Assembly (NCBI GenBank): GCA_900544625.1
Contig: UQVR01000008.1
Coordinates: 1 to 41,294, forward strand
DNA length: 41,294 nt
Direction: 5' to 3'
From: an uncultured Mycoplasmatota bacterium
Lineage (GTDB): Bacteria > Bacillota_I > Bacilli_A > RF39 > UBA660
Shown here: one piece after another, positions 17,032 through 23,907 of the stretch
Numbering within the stretch: position 1 is the first letter of the stretch
Layout: each line of letters starts with the position of its first letter
Translations under genes and position numbers: made by a program
The notes under the pieces: model-generated
What the model was told of the DNA's origin: nothing
The model's input: only the letters and a program-made list of their open reading frames with translations
Databases searched by the model: none

Positions 17032-18307
17032 AGTTCTTCATTGATTTAAATACTCTGTTCCATACCTTATCAGTTGAATAGTTTAAGATACCATTTTTAT
17101 ATACTTTTAATCCTTTTTTAAGAAGAACGTAGATAAATAAAACCATTATAATTATTGATATAAATATTTCAAATACTGATATTTCTCCGATTATATATAA
17201 TGTTGGTGTTAAGAATGCTGATAAGAATGGGATGTAGGATAATACATGTATTAAAGTTGACCCACTAAACATTGATGCAGTAATTGATAAATAATAACCC
17301 ACTACTGAGATTAGCATTACAGGTGATTGTAATTGATTAAAGTCTTCAATATTTACTGTCATTGATGCAAGTATTCCAGATAATACAGAATAAGCAAAGA
17401 ATGATAAAAGCATTAATATTAAAGTTGTTGGTATAAGAATTAATAATTTATCAGTTAGAATTGATAAATCTATGTTTCCTGCAATACCACTTATAAAACT
17501 TAGTGGAGATGTTCCTGTTAATAATTTATTTATAAATAAACCAATACCTGAAAAAATTATTAATAGTAATCCTTGAATAATAACAAATATATTACTTGCT
17601 AAAACTTTGGAAAATAAATGCATTTTAGGACTAACATTTGATATTATAATTTCCATACTTCTAGTCGTTTTTTCTTCACAGATTTCTCCACCGACCATTT
17701 GAACTAAGAATACCACTAGCATAAAGAATGGTAATATAACAGTTGGAAAAACACTAGTCATAACAATATTCATATTTTCATCGATACTAGCATTATCACT
17801 AAGAATTGTTCTTTCTACTTTAGCTGGAGCAGAAATATTTGCCAGTATTTCAGGATTTACATTAGACTTAATCATACCTATGGTAGCTTTTGATGCATTT
17901 ATGGCACTAGTTATTTCTTGATATATTCCATTATCTATTGTTTTATTACTAATTATTTCACTAGTTAAATATTCTTTTTCATTTTCGTTTAAAACGACCA
18001 CTATTTCAGAATCTTTTAGATTTTTTTCTAATTCATCTTTTGTTTTTGAGGTTTGTTCAATCTTTATTAAATTATCTTCATCTAAAGAATTTAGAGTTGC
18101 TTCAAAATAATTATATGTATTTGAATTATCTATTACATAAACTGTTAAGTTATCAGAAAAATCTCCGCCGAAAAATTTAATTATAGAATTTATATTAATG
18201 ATGCCAATAACTGCTAGAGCTAAAATTATATTAGTTACTAAAAACCATTTTGAACCAATCTTTTTCTTTAAGCTAACACGAGTTAAATACCAAAATTTCT
18301 TATTCAT
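17030..18307 (-). CDS. ABC-2 type exporter permease (NatB-like)
   Basis: 425-residue membrane component of an ABC exporter. One span lies near the N-terminus (about 18-38), then a large extracytoplasmic domain (about 45-185), then five C-terminal spans with the ABC-2 signature region around VQMVGGEICEEKTTRSMEIIISNVSPKM, split here as VQMVGGEICEEKTTRSME and IIISNVSPKM. This is the architecture of NatB/YhaP-type sodium or drug exporters. I choose ATG 18307 (MNKKFWYL), with GGAGG five bases upstream. It overlaps the ATPase gene by 8 bases, so the two form one transporter. The substrate is unknown. Confidence 0.88.
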   Translation of the reverse strand: MNKKFWYLTRVSLKKKIGSKWFLVTNIILALAVIGIININSIIKFFGGDFSDNLTVYVIDNSNTYNYFEATLNSLDEDNLIKIEQTSKTKDELEKNLKDSEIVVVLNENEKEYLTSEIISNKTIDNGIYQEITSAINASKATIGMIKSNVNPEILANISAPAKVERTILSDNASIDENMNIVMTSVFPTVILPFFMLVVFLVQMVGGEICEEKTTRSMEIIISNVSPKMHLFSKVLASNIFVIIQGLLLIIFSGIGLFINKLLTGTSPLSFISGIAGNIDLSILTDKLLILIPTTLILMLLSFFAYSVLSGILASMTVNIEDFNQLQSPVMLISVVGYYLSITASMFSGSTLIHVLSYIPFLSAFLTPTLYIIGEISVFEIFISIIIMVLFIYVLLKKGLKVYKNGILNYSTDKVWNRVFKSMKN

Positions 18308-19196
18308 TTTTACCTCCGACATAATGGATAAATATTTCATTTAATGGAGCATCTGCTACAACATATTTAGTAATATTTGTATTTTTTATACAATCAAATA
18401 CTTTTGGAGCAATATCGATATTTTCAATATGAACCACTATTTCATTTGCTTTTTTATCAATACTTGTTACACCTTTTATTTTAGTAATATCACTTACTTT
18501 GATGTTTTCTCCCTTTATTAAAATATTTTTCTTTGCATAATTTTCTTTTATTTCATCAAGGCTTCCATTTAAGATAGCTTTACCGTGAACTAAAATAATT
18601 AATTGTTCACAAAAATCTTCGATATATTCCATTTGATGTGATGAAAATATAATTGAACATCCCTTTTTTTGTAGTTCTTTGACAGCTTTTTTTAATAAAC
18701 CAACATTTATAGGATCAAGTCCAGTAAATGGTTCATCTAATATAAGTAGTTTTGGGTCATTTATAACTGCAGATATAAATTGAATTTTTTGTTGATTTCC
18801 TTTAGATAGTTCTTTTATCTTTTTAAATTTATAATCTTTTATTTCGAATTTTTCTAACCAATAATCTAACTTTTTATCAATGTCTTTTTCATCCATGCCT
18901 TTTAAAACACCATAATATTCAATCATTTCTTTGACAGTTAGTTTAGTAAGCAGACTTCTTTCTTCAGTAACAAAACCAATTTTATCAGTTTCATTGTAAT
19001 CAATTTTCTTTCCGTTTAAAGTGATATTACCTTTATCTGGTTCGAGTAATCCCATTATCATTCTAAATGTTGTAGTTTTACCTGCACCATTTTCACCAAG
19101 TAGACCAAAGATTTCTCCATCTTTAACAGTAAAAGATAAGTCATCTACCGCTACTAAGCTTCCATATGTTTTTCTAACATTTTCTAATTTTAACAT
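18300..19196 (-). CDS. ABC exporter ATP-binding protein (NatA/EcsA-like)
   Basis: 298-residue nucleotide-binding subunit that powers the adjacent ABC-2 permease. Walker A is GLLGENGAGKTTT (about 36-48), the signature is LSKGNQQKIQF, Walker B is LLILDEPFTGLDP and the switch His is in FSSHQMEY. The C-terminal 80 residues form the DUF4162-type tail common in this subfamily. Start ATG 19196 (MLKLENVRKTYG) follows GAGG at good spacing; eight further upstream codons are not conserved. A TATAAT box lies just upstream with a weak -35. The substrate is not predictable. Confidence 0.92.
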   Translation of the reverse strand: MLKLENVRKTYGSLVAVDDLSFTVKDGEIFGLLGENGAGKTTTFRMIMGLLEPDKGNITLNGKKIDYNETDKIGFVTEERSLLTKLTVKEMIEYYGVLKGMDEKDIDKKLDYWLEKFEIKDYKFKKIKELSKGNQQKIQFISAVINDPKLLILDEPFTGLDPINVGLLKKAVKELQKKGCSIIFSSHQMEYIEDFCEQLIILVHGKAILNGSLDEIKENYAKKNILIKGENIKVSDITKIKGVTSIDKKANEIVVHIENIDIAPKVFDCIKNTNITKYVVADAPLNEIFIHYVGGKNE

Positions 19197-19330
19197 ATTA
19201 ACCTCATTTCTTAACAACATTATATTACAAAATGGCCGAAAGAAAAAGATATATAGATGATTATTTTTAATGTCTTTTATAAAAAGTTACACGTTTACAT
19301 GTCGATATATGATATGTTTTGTCAAATTTA

Positions 19331-19358
19331 TTTACAACTTAAAAAATGTATATATAAT
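19331..19358 (+). promoter_or_regulatory. Strong promoter of the candidate type I toxin mRNA
   Basis: TTTACA (19331-19336), 16-base spacer, TATAAT (19353-19358). The predicted start, near 19365, puts the 26-base repeat arm at the very 5' end of the RNA. Confidence 0.75.
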
Positions 19359-19366
19359 AGCATATC

Positions 19367-19392
19367 GTTACCCATGAAGCGGTAGTGCCTAC
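19367..19392 (+). repeat. 5' arm of the long-distance inverted repeat
   Basis: This 26-base segment begins GTTACCCA and ends GTGCCTAC. The reverse complement of 19581-19606 matches it at 20 of 26 positions. The last 12 bases can pair without a break if one G-U is allowed. In an RNA this would join the 5' and 3' ends of the toxin transcript. Confidence 0.7.
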
Positions 19393-19459
19393 TTTCATTT
19401 TGGTTGATCTCTAAACCGGGTTATTTTTAATCAGAGGGAGAAAGAGCAAGGTGGCAGTT

Positions 19460-19537
19460 ATGAAAGAAGAGAAATACAACGAAACTCTTTTAGTAATTAT
19501 AATCTTATTATTAGTTATTATTTTAAAATTAATATAG
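19460..19537 (+). CDS. Candidate type I toxin, 25-residue hydrophobic peptide
   Basis: ATG 19460 is preceded by AAGGTGG at six-base spacing. The product has a short charged start (MKEEKYNETL) and then fifteen mostly aliphatic residues (LVIIILLLVIILKLI) to the stop at 19537, giving one predicted membrane span. This size and shape match membrane toxins of type I toxin-antitoxin systems such as Fst, TxpA/BsrG and holin-like toxins, though I see no specific family match. Context supports it: a strong promoter, a leader of about 95 bases, a convergent promoter on the other strand and a hairpin just after the stop. Function is inferred. Confidence 0.6.
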   Translation: MKEEKYNETLLVIIILLLVIILKLI

Positions 19538-19543
19538 GAAAAA

Positions 19544-19569
19544 GACACTAACCGTATCGGTGTAGTGTC
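19544..19569 (-). terminator. Hairpin ending the antisense RNA
   Basis: GACACTA-ACCG / CGGT-G-TAGTGTC stem with a 3-base loop. The T5 run lies on the minus-strand side only, so it should stop the antisense transcript while allowing plus-strand reading through it. Confidence 0.7.
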
Positions 19570-19580
19570 AAAACAAATTT

Positions 19581-19606
19581 GTAGGCATTACCCACTTTTG
19601 GGTAAC
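19581..19606 (+). repeat. 3' arm of the long-distance inverted repeat, including a terminator hairpin
   Basis: Partner of 19367-19392. It also contains a local hairpin, TTACCC (19588-19593) / GGGTAA (19600-19605), followed by a T-rich tail that could terminate the toxin mRNA near 19617. Confidence 0.65.
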
Positions 19607-19617
19607 CTTACATTTTT

Positions 19618-19646
19618 ATTATACACAAAATTTATATAAATATCAA
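19618..19646 (-). promoter_or_regulatory. Promoter of the candidate antisense RNA
   Basis: On the minus strand, TTGATA (19641-19646) and TATAAT (19618-19623) with an exact 17-base spacer, facing the toxin gene. Confidence 0.75.
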
Positions 19647-19707
19647 TACAATTCAATTTATAAATAGCTTTTTTCAACACAATTTTTACGAATTTTCATA
19701 AAACTAA

Positions 19708-20147
19708 TTAACGCTTTAGCTTTAGACATTTAACTAATCGCATACCTAATTCTGGTTTTGCATAGTGTTCTTCTAGTGACATAACACTATTTTTATTTGT
19801 TTCATATGCAACTTTATATTGTCCAAGTTCTATTTTGGTAAATATCTAAATAAATATTTTCATAGTCAGCAGATTTATTAATTCCATCAGCTATAGTTGG
19901 TGCTGTTTTATAGTAATGGTTAACATCTTCTATATAAACAAAATTATCTTTAAACCACCTTAAAACTTGTAACTCGTAACAATTATCATCAAATTCAACA
20001 TTAAAATGTTTCATACATGCAGTAGTTAGATAGCACGAACCAGAAGATGTTTCTTTTTTACCATCTATTTTTGTAATTGCAGTATACGATTTATTTTCAT
20101 ATTCTGTTATTATAATTAGTAACTTTTACTTCTTTTTTATTGCTCAT
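19708..20147 (-). pseudogene. Frameshifted CFI-box protein gene
   Basis: Translating in pieces recovers a CFI-box-like protein: ATG 20147 opens MSNKKEVKVT, a frame change near 20115 leads to ITEYENKSYTAITKIDGKK and the motif CYLTTACMKHF, then DDNCYELQVLRWFKDNF, and a second frame change near 19820 leads to GQYKVAYETNKNSVMSLEE and a stop at 19708. The uninterrupted middle (ATG 20014 to 19814) encodes 66 residues but starts inside the motif. The start shares an ATGA with the preceding gene, so it was once the operon's last gene. Two breaks suggest decay; sequencing error in A/T runs is the alternative. Confidence 0.7.
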
Positions 20148-20500
20148 AGACTTTTTTCTTTCATTTCTATCAGCTTTTTTCTTAATTTCATAATTTCATA
20201 CATCCATATAACTATTTCATCACTAAGTTCATTTCCAGGTGTATTATCATATAAATAGTCTTCTTTTATTTTATCCATTCTATTATAAATCTCAATTATT
20301 TCATTTGGTGTTATAAAATCCAAATTTTTTTCAATTTGAAACCTTGTTCCCCATTTAACAATAACATGAAATAAATCTAAAAGTTCTTCATGAATATTTT
20401 TATAAGTTTCTAGTTCATTCATTATTGCTAATGGGCCAATAAGTCTTGCAAAAGCTACTTCAATTTCACTTTCTACTGCATACATTTCTTTCTTGCTCAT
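20144..20500 (-). CDS. Uncharacterised helical protein in the Fic operon
   Basis: 118 residues, almost entirely alpha-helical by composition, acidic and without a signal or membrane span. I recognise no family. Features are a conserved-looking ARLIGPLAIMNELETYKNI segment, an aromatic centre (LFHVIVKWGTRFQIEKN) and a lysine-rich C-terminal helix. It starts one base after the Fic gene and ends in an ATGA overlap with the CFI-box pseudogene. The tight position makes a partner role with Fic (antitoxin or target) possible, but nothing in the sequence proves it. Confidence 0.7.
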   Translation of the reverse strand: MSKKEMYAVESEIEVAFARLIGPLAIMNELETYKNIHEELLDLFHVIVKWGTRFQIEKNLDFITPNEIIEIYNRMDKIKEDYLYDNTPGNELSDEIVIWMYEIMKLRKKLIEMKEKSL

Positions 20501-20501
20501 T

Positions 20502-21155
20502 TTAATCTACTCCATCGACGCAATTTTCGTATATCCATTTTTTGATGTTAGTATAATCATTTGTTTCATAAAATTTTATTAATTCGGTAAAGTATTCACC
20601 GATCTTTTCAACTGGAACCGCTATAATACCCATGCCATTTCTAATCATTTCTTTATTAGCTACTAAATTTGCCACTCTTTTATTTCCATCTAGAAACATT
20701 TGACTTTTTTGTATCCACAAAAACAATGTTATACATCTATCTAAATCATTATCTATATTCATAATATTGTTTAGTTCAGCATCATAATTGCATTCGCTAG
20801 GTAATTTTGGTCTATAAGAGGTTCCTGTTATACCAACGCCTTTATCTCTAAATTCACCAAGTGGTTCAACACCTTGACCTTTACATATTTCAAAATGAAT
20901 TTTCTTTATATAATTAATTGTAAGCTCTTCATCAATGGTATCAAGAACAAATTCCCAAGCATCTTTTAATCCTTTTAATTTAAGCATATCATTAATAGAA
21001 ATATTACCGGTGTTTACATTATTTACAAATGCTACAGTATCCGCAAAAGTAACAGCAATACCTTCTAAATTTGCACTTTTATATAAATTGTCTATTAATT
21101 TGCGTTTAGCAAAAAAGATATTATCTTCTTTTGTCATATTGTATTTATTTTTCAT
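20502..21155 (-). CDS. Fic-domain protein with self-inhibitory motif and altered active site
   Basis: Fic-family protein, 217 residues, of a fold that usually transfers AMP from ATP to a target protein. The active loop reads SQMFLDGNKRVANLVAN (about 151-167): DGNKR is intact, but the usual leading His is Gln, so catalysis by the standard mechanism is doubtful. Residues 27-32, SANLEG, match the inhibitory [ST]xxxE[GN] motif, placing it with autoinhibited (class II) Fic proteins. Start ATG 21155 follows AAGGTGAT; five upstream codons to 21170 are excluded by that site. First gene of a three-gene operon with an unknown protein and a broken CFI-box gene. Confidence 0.85.
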   Translation of the reverse strand: MKNKYNMTKEDNIFFAKRKLIDNLYKSANLEGIAVTFADTVAFVNNVNTGNISINDMLKLKGLKDAWEFVLDTIDEELTINYIKKIHFEICKGQGVEPLGEFRDKGVGITGTSYRPKLPSECNYDAELNNIMNIDNDLDRCITLFLWIQKSQMFLDGNKRVANLVANKEMIRNGMGIIAVPVEKIGEYFTELIKFYETNDYTNIKKWIYENCVDGVD

Positions 21156-21198
21156 CGCAATCACCTTCATATTAATGATTATAGCATAAATTTTTTTA

Positions 21199-21222
21199 CA
21201 AAAAAAGAGGTTTCCCTCTTTT
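21199..21222 (-). terminator. Terminator of the YjcZ-like pair
   Basis: Stem AAAGAGG / CCTCTTT with a short loop and a minus-strand T7 run, overlapping the stop codon of the 40-residue peptide. Confidence 0.85.
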
Positions 21223-21343
21223 AATAGAATGCTCCACCCCAGATTATAGCAAGTAAGATAAATAGTATTAAAACTATAAATGCATAGCTAGCTGTAAAAT
21301 TGTTTCCTCCGGTATAGTCGCAATCTTTTTTACAACAACTCAT
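21221..21343 (-). CDS. YjcZ-like small sporulation membrane peptide (40 aa)
   Basis: ATG 21343 follows GGAGG. The N-terminus is Cys-rich and polar (MSCCKKDCDYTGGNNF), then one hydrophobic span (AFIVLILFILLAIIWGGAFY) runs to the end. The FIVLILFILL core with a closing Gly-Ala-Phe resembles the tiny-TM family typified by Bacillus YjcZ, peptides linked to sporulation. The extra cysteines are unusual for that family. Cotranscribed with the 28-residue paralogue just upstream. The family call is by motif similarity on a short peptide. Confidence 0.72.
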   Translation of the reverse strand: MSCCKKDCDYTGGNNFTASYAFIVLILFILLAIIWGGAFY

Positions 21344-21371
21344 TGTTTAACCTCCTTATATATTTAAAAAT

Positions 21372-21458
21372 TTAAATGAAAGCCCCTACTATGATGATTA
21401 AAAGAATGAATAGTACTAAAATTATAGCAGCTCCAAGGCCATTTCCACAGTGATTCAT
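21372..21458 (-). CDS. YjcZ-like small sporulation membrane peptide (28 aa)
   Basis: ATG 21458 follows AAAGGAGG. The short N-terminus MNHCGNGLGA leads into the span AIILVLFILLIIIVGAFI, a close match to the YjcZ/tiny-TM pattern (aliphatic core then VGAFx). With the next gene it forms a tandem pair sharing the same core. The upstream AC-N16-CATAAAATA matches a late mother-cell promoter, consistent with a spore-envelope role. Confidence 0.75.
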   Translation of the reverse strand: MNHCGNGLGAAIILVLFILLIIIVGAFI

Positions 21459-21492
21459 AAAACTTTCCTCCTTTATTTTGTCTTTTCACTAG

Positions 21493-21519
21493 TATTTTAT
21501 GGTATATTTTTTATTGTGT
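21493..21519 (-). promoter_or_regulatory. Candidate sigmaK-type promoter for the YjcZ-like pair
   Basis: On the minus strand, AC (21518-21519), a 16-base spacer and CATAAAATA (21493-21501) fit the B. subtilis sigmaK pattern AC-N16-CATANNNTA. Confidence 0.55.
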
Positions 21520-21543
21520 GAGGGCAAAAAATACTTAAAATCA

Positions 21544-21572
21544 TTGTAAATTAAAAAAATAATTGTTATAAT
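21544..21572 (+). promoter_or_regulatory. SigmaA-type promoter of prsA
   Basis: TTGTAA (21544-21549), a 17-base spacer and TATAAT (21567-21572), upstream of AAGGAGAG and the prsA ATG. Confidence 0.75.
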
Positions 21573-21595
21573 ACCTAGGTAAGGAGAGATAAATT

Positions 21596-22636
21596 ATGAA
21601 GAAAAAATTAGTTGCGTTATGTGCAATAATGTTACTTGCTAGTGGTTGTGGCAAAGTACCTAAGTTAGACAATGGAAAGGATGCCATCGTAAGTTTTAAA
21701 AATGGTGATAAAATCAGTGTAGATGATTTTTATAGTAAATTAAAAGATGACATGGGACTTAATACCCTAATTACTATGATTGACACTTATATTTGTGAAA
21801 CTGAATTTAAAGATTATAAAGATACTGCTTCAAAAAATGCTCAAGCTTATATAGATGCATTTATTGAACAATATGGTGGTAAAGATAAATTCTTAGAAGC
21901 ATTACAAAGCCAAACAAATTATCAAACAATTGATGCTTATCAAAACTATTTATATTTAGCTAATCTACAAAGTCATGCAATTGAAGAATATGCTAAAACA
22001 AAAATTACTGATAAAGAAATTAAAGCATATTATGATGATGAAGCAATCGGTGATATGGAAATTAATCATATTTTAATTACTGCAGATGTAAAAGATGGAG
22101 CTAAAGATGATGAAAAGAAAAAAGCAGAAGAAGCAGCTAAAAAAACTGTTAATGAAATAATTGAAAAATTAAATACTGCTAAAAAGAATAAAGAAGATAT
22201 TACTGAGGCATTTACTAAACTTGCTAAAGAATATTCTAAAGATGATTCTACAAAAGATAAAGGTGGATCTTTAGGTAAAATTAATCTTGGTGATTTAGAT
22301 AGTAAATATGACGAATTATTAAATTCTGCTAAAAAACTTAAAGATGGTGAATATTCAACAAGCGTTATAACTACTGAACTTGGTTATCATGTAATATTAA
22401 AAGTTAAATCTTATGAAAAAGATACTTTAGATAATTTAAAAGATAAAATTGTGGAAACTTTAGCTGATAGATATATAACTAAAAATAAGAATAGTATTGG
22501 ACTTAATGCATTACAACATTATCGTAAAGAATATGGTATGGAAATACAAGATGATGAAATTAAGAAACAATATTCTAATTATATCCAAAATTCATTAGCA
22601 TCTATTGCAAGCGCAAGTCAATCTACAACAAAATAA
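21596..22636 (+). CDS. prsA: PrsA-like foldase lipoprotein (peptidyl-prolyl isomerase)
   Basis: Extracytoplasmic lipoprotein that assists folding of exported proteins. A signal peptide with lipobox LASGC (Cys at residue 19) gives a membrane-anchored lipoprotein. The parvulin PpiC domain spans about 155-265: NHILITADVKD, KLAKEYSKDDSTKDKGGSLGKI and STSVITTELGYHVILKV are its hallmark segments. Flanking helical arms complete the PrsA layout; 346 residues is slightly longer than Bacillus PrsA. Own promoter, AAGGAGAG before ATG 21596 and its own terminator, so monocistronic and convergent with cotZ. Confidence 0.93.
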   Translation: MKKKLVALCAIMLLASGCGKVPKLDNGKDAIVSFKNGDKISVDDFYSKLKDDMGLNTLITMIDTYICETEFKDYKDTASKNAQAYIDAFIEQYGGKDKFLEALQSQTNYQTIDAYQNYLYLANLQSHAIEEYAKTKITDKEIKAYYDDEAIGDMEINHILITADVKDGAKDDEKKKAEEAAKKTVNEIIEKLNTAKKNKEDITEAFTKLAKEYSKDDSTKDKGGSLGKINLGDLDSKYDELLNSAKKLKDGEYSTSVITTELGYHVILKVKSYEKDTLDNLKDKIVETLADRYITKNKNSIGLNALQHYRKEYGMEIQDDEIKKQYSNYIQNSLASIASASQSTTK

Positions 22637-22657
22637 AAAGCACACGAAGTGCTTTTT
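22636..22657 (+). terminator. Terminator of prsA
   Basis: AAAAGCAC-ACGA-(A)GTGCTTTT hairpin followed by a T-rich run, directly after the stop codon. Confidence 0.92.
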
Positions 22658-22670
22658 TATTTTTCTTTAA

Positions 22671-23111
22671 TTAACAAAGACAATCTACATACGTATCTGA
22701 TAGACATCTAATACAACATAAGCAATCGCAATCCATTGTAAAGAATACATTTGTAGCAACATATGGATAAACACTAGTTTCATCAGTATTGTCAGCAAGA
22801 ACTCTGAATGTACAACAGTTTCCTTCGATTTTTTCTACTCTAAATACATTAGAACATGTAGCTGAAGATCCTGTGCAAGTAGCTGTTGAATCTTTAGTGA
22901 TTGGCATACTCCATGGAGTACCATTTCCACAACAAGTATAAAGCATTACTGGTCTAGTATTACATATTAAGCAGTTTGTTCCTCCACCTAAAACAGGTCT
23001 ATCGCAAGTTTGTAAGCAATTGTCTGGACATGCATTTTCTTGTAACACTAAGATGACACATAGTATTTCATTTATGCAGTTTCCTTCTGATGATTTACTT
23101 TCTCTATTCAT
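22671..23111 (-). CDS. cotZ: CotZ/CotY-like spore coat protein
   Basis: Cysteine-rich coat/crust protein of the CotY/CotZ family, which cross-links into ordered arrays on the spore surface. The 146 residues show family landmarks: an N-terminal CINEILCVILVLQE, CPDNC, NTRPVMLYTCCG, NVFRVEKIEGNCCTFRVL and the C-terminal VFFTMDCDCLCCIRCL. About twenty cysteines are present, many as adjacent pairs, as expected for disulfide-based assembly. AGGGTG lies upstream of ATG 23111 with a sigmaK-like promoter before it. Its presence is the best single evidence that this organism forms spores. Confidence 0.88.
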   Translation of the reverse strand: MNRESKSSEGNCINEILCVILVLQENACPDNCLQTCDRPVLGGGTNCLICNTRPVMLYTCCGNGTPWSMPITKDSTATCTGSSATCSNVFRVEKIEGNCCTFRVLADNTDETSVYPYVATNVFFTMDCDCLCCIRCLSDTYVDCLC

Positions 23112-23142
23112 AAACTTTCACCCTTTCATGTACTTTCATTAT

Positions 23143-23169
23143 TAATTTATGAAAATATTTAAAATTAGT
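23143..23169 (-). promoter_or_regulatory. Candidate sigmaK-type promoter of cotZ
   Basis: On the minus strand, AC (23168-23169), a 16-base spacer and CATAAATTA (23143-23151), matching AC-N16-CATANNNTA in spacing and sequence. Confidence 0.6.
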
Positions 23170-23228
23170 GTATGCTTTTTTACTTTTACTTTTTTAAAAA
23201 ATATAGTATAATTAATTAGGTGATTATT

Positions 23229-23546
23229 TTGAAAACATGGATTGAGTACATTATTATTGCAATTATTTTAATTATTATATCTTTAGTAATTGTAAAATTA
23301 TCAAAAAGAGATTTTAAAGTTGAAGCAAACAAACTTATAACTTACTTAGGTGGTAAAGATAATATAATAAATGCTGAATGTAATATGTCAAGACTTAAGG
23401 TTATTTTAAAAGATGTTAGTTTAGCTAATAAAGAAAGTATTCAAAAACTCGGTGCTAAAGGAATCGTAGAAATTGATAACCAATTAAAGATTATATTTGA
23501 TAAAAATGCGAAACAATTAAAAAAGTATATCGAAGAAATTCTCTAA
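23229..23546 (+). CDS. Membrane-anchored PTS EIIB-like domain protein
   Basis: 105-residue protein with one N-terminal span (about 6-24) joined to a glucose-type EIIB fold: FKVEANKLITYLGGKDNI, the active-loop region ECNMSRLKVILKD and GAKGIVEIDNQLKIIF match that domain in order. In real EIIBs the loop reads C(M/A)TRLR with the Cys phosphorylated; here the aligned position is Asn and a Cys sits one residue earlier, so phosphotransfer is uncertain. There is no EIIC or EIIA. I start it at TTG 23229 because AGGTGAT lies five bases upstream; the GTG at 23220 is inside that site. Possibly a sensory or regulatory relic. Confidence 0.72.
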   Translation: MKTWIEYIIIAIILIIISLVIVKLSKRDFKVEANKLITYLGGKDNIINAECNMSRLKVILKDVSLANKESIQKLGAKGIVEIDNQLKIIFDKNAKQLKKYIEEIL

Positions 23547-23560
23547 GATATACTTTTTTT
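23518..23560. terminator. Bidirectional terminator between convergent genes
   Basis: Arms AAAAAGTATATC and GATATACTTTTT enclose the last codons of the EIIB-like gene. T-runs on both strands let it serve the convergent 23560-23850 gene too. Confidence 0.8.
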
Positions 23561-23850
23561 TAAATCTTTTCAATATCAAGAATATCAGTAATTTTAATTA
23601 ATTTATTGTCAATTGTAAGTAAGTTAATGTTTGTTTTACCTACGATTTGTTCTTCGATAATACCATCATTCATAGTAATTCTTACCCTACTTTTATAAAC
23701 ATGATTTAAAGAACCAAATATTTCATTAATCTTTTTATTTATATCTTTAGGATTATAACTTTTTGTGGCACTATCACTGCGATATAGATCTTGATAGTTA
23801 TTTAATTTTTTATTTATGGGACTTGCAAACACATTAGGCAATTTGTTCAT
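23560..23850 (-). CDS. Uncharacterised small protein with Sm-like C-terminal beta segment
   Basis: 96 residues, no family recognised. The N-terminal half is polar and helical (KKLNNYQDLYRSDSATKSYN); the C-terminal half alternates hydrophobics as in a small beta barrel (RVRITMNDGIIEEQIVGKT, LLTIDNKLIKITDILDIE). ATG 23850 follows GAGGTG; the frame continues to 23898 without a ribosome site. CATAAAATA at suitable distance upstream suggests expression with the spore genes around it, so a spore-associated role is possible. Confidence 0.7.
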   Translation of the reverse strand: MNKLPNVFASPINKKLNNYQDLYRSDSATKSYNPKDINKKINEIFGSLNHVYKSRVRITMNDGIIEEQIVGKTNINLLTIDNKLIKITDILDIEKI

Positions 23851-23866
23851 ATTTACACCTCTAGTA

Positions 23867-23875
23867 TATTTTATG
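23867..23875 (-). promoter_or_regulatory. CATANNNTA -10 element upstream of 23850
   Basis: CATAAAATA on the minus strand, identical to the element before the YjcZ-like pair; no clear AC at the 16-base position. Confidence 0.4.
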
Positions 23876-23907
23876 ATAAATAGGAAAAAAATACACATAA
23901 TATTTTT

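Larger units (their letters stand above)
19538..19611 (-). ncRNA. Candidate antisense antitoxin RNA
   Basis: A minus-strand transcript of about 73 bases is predicted from a strong promoter at 19618-19646, with a start near 19611 and an end at the hairpin GACACTA...TAGTGTC (19544-19569), whose minus-strand side is followed by T5. It would be fully complementary to the toxin mRNA 3' region, stopping right after the toxin stop codon. Its 5' part folds as TTACCC/GGGTAA. This matches the BsrG/SR4 style of 3'-overlapping antisense antitoxin. The prediction comes from promoter and terminator signals only. Confidence 0.55.

Noticed and set aside
19367..19606. The 26-base inverted arms as ends of a MITE-like element
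   Set aside because: No target-site duplication is visible at the outer edges, and paired promoters plus a small coding frame explain the arms better as an RNA feature. Not fully excluded.
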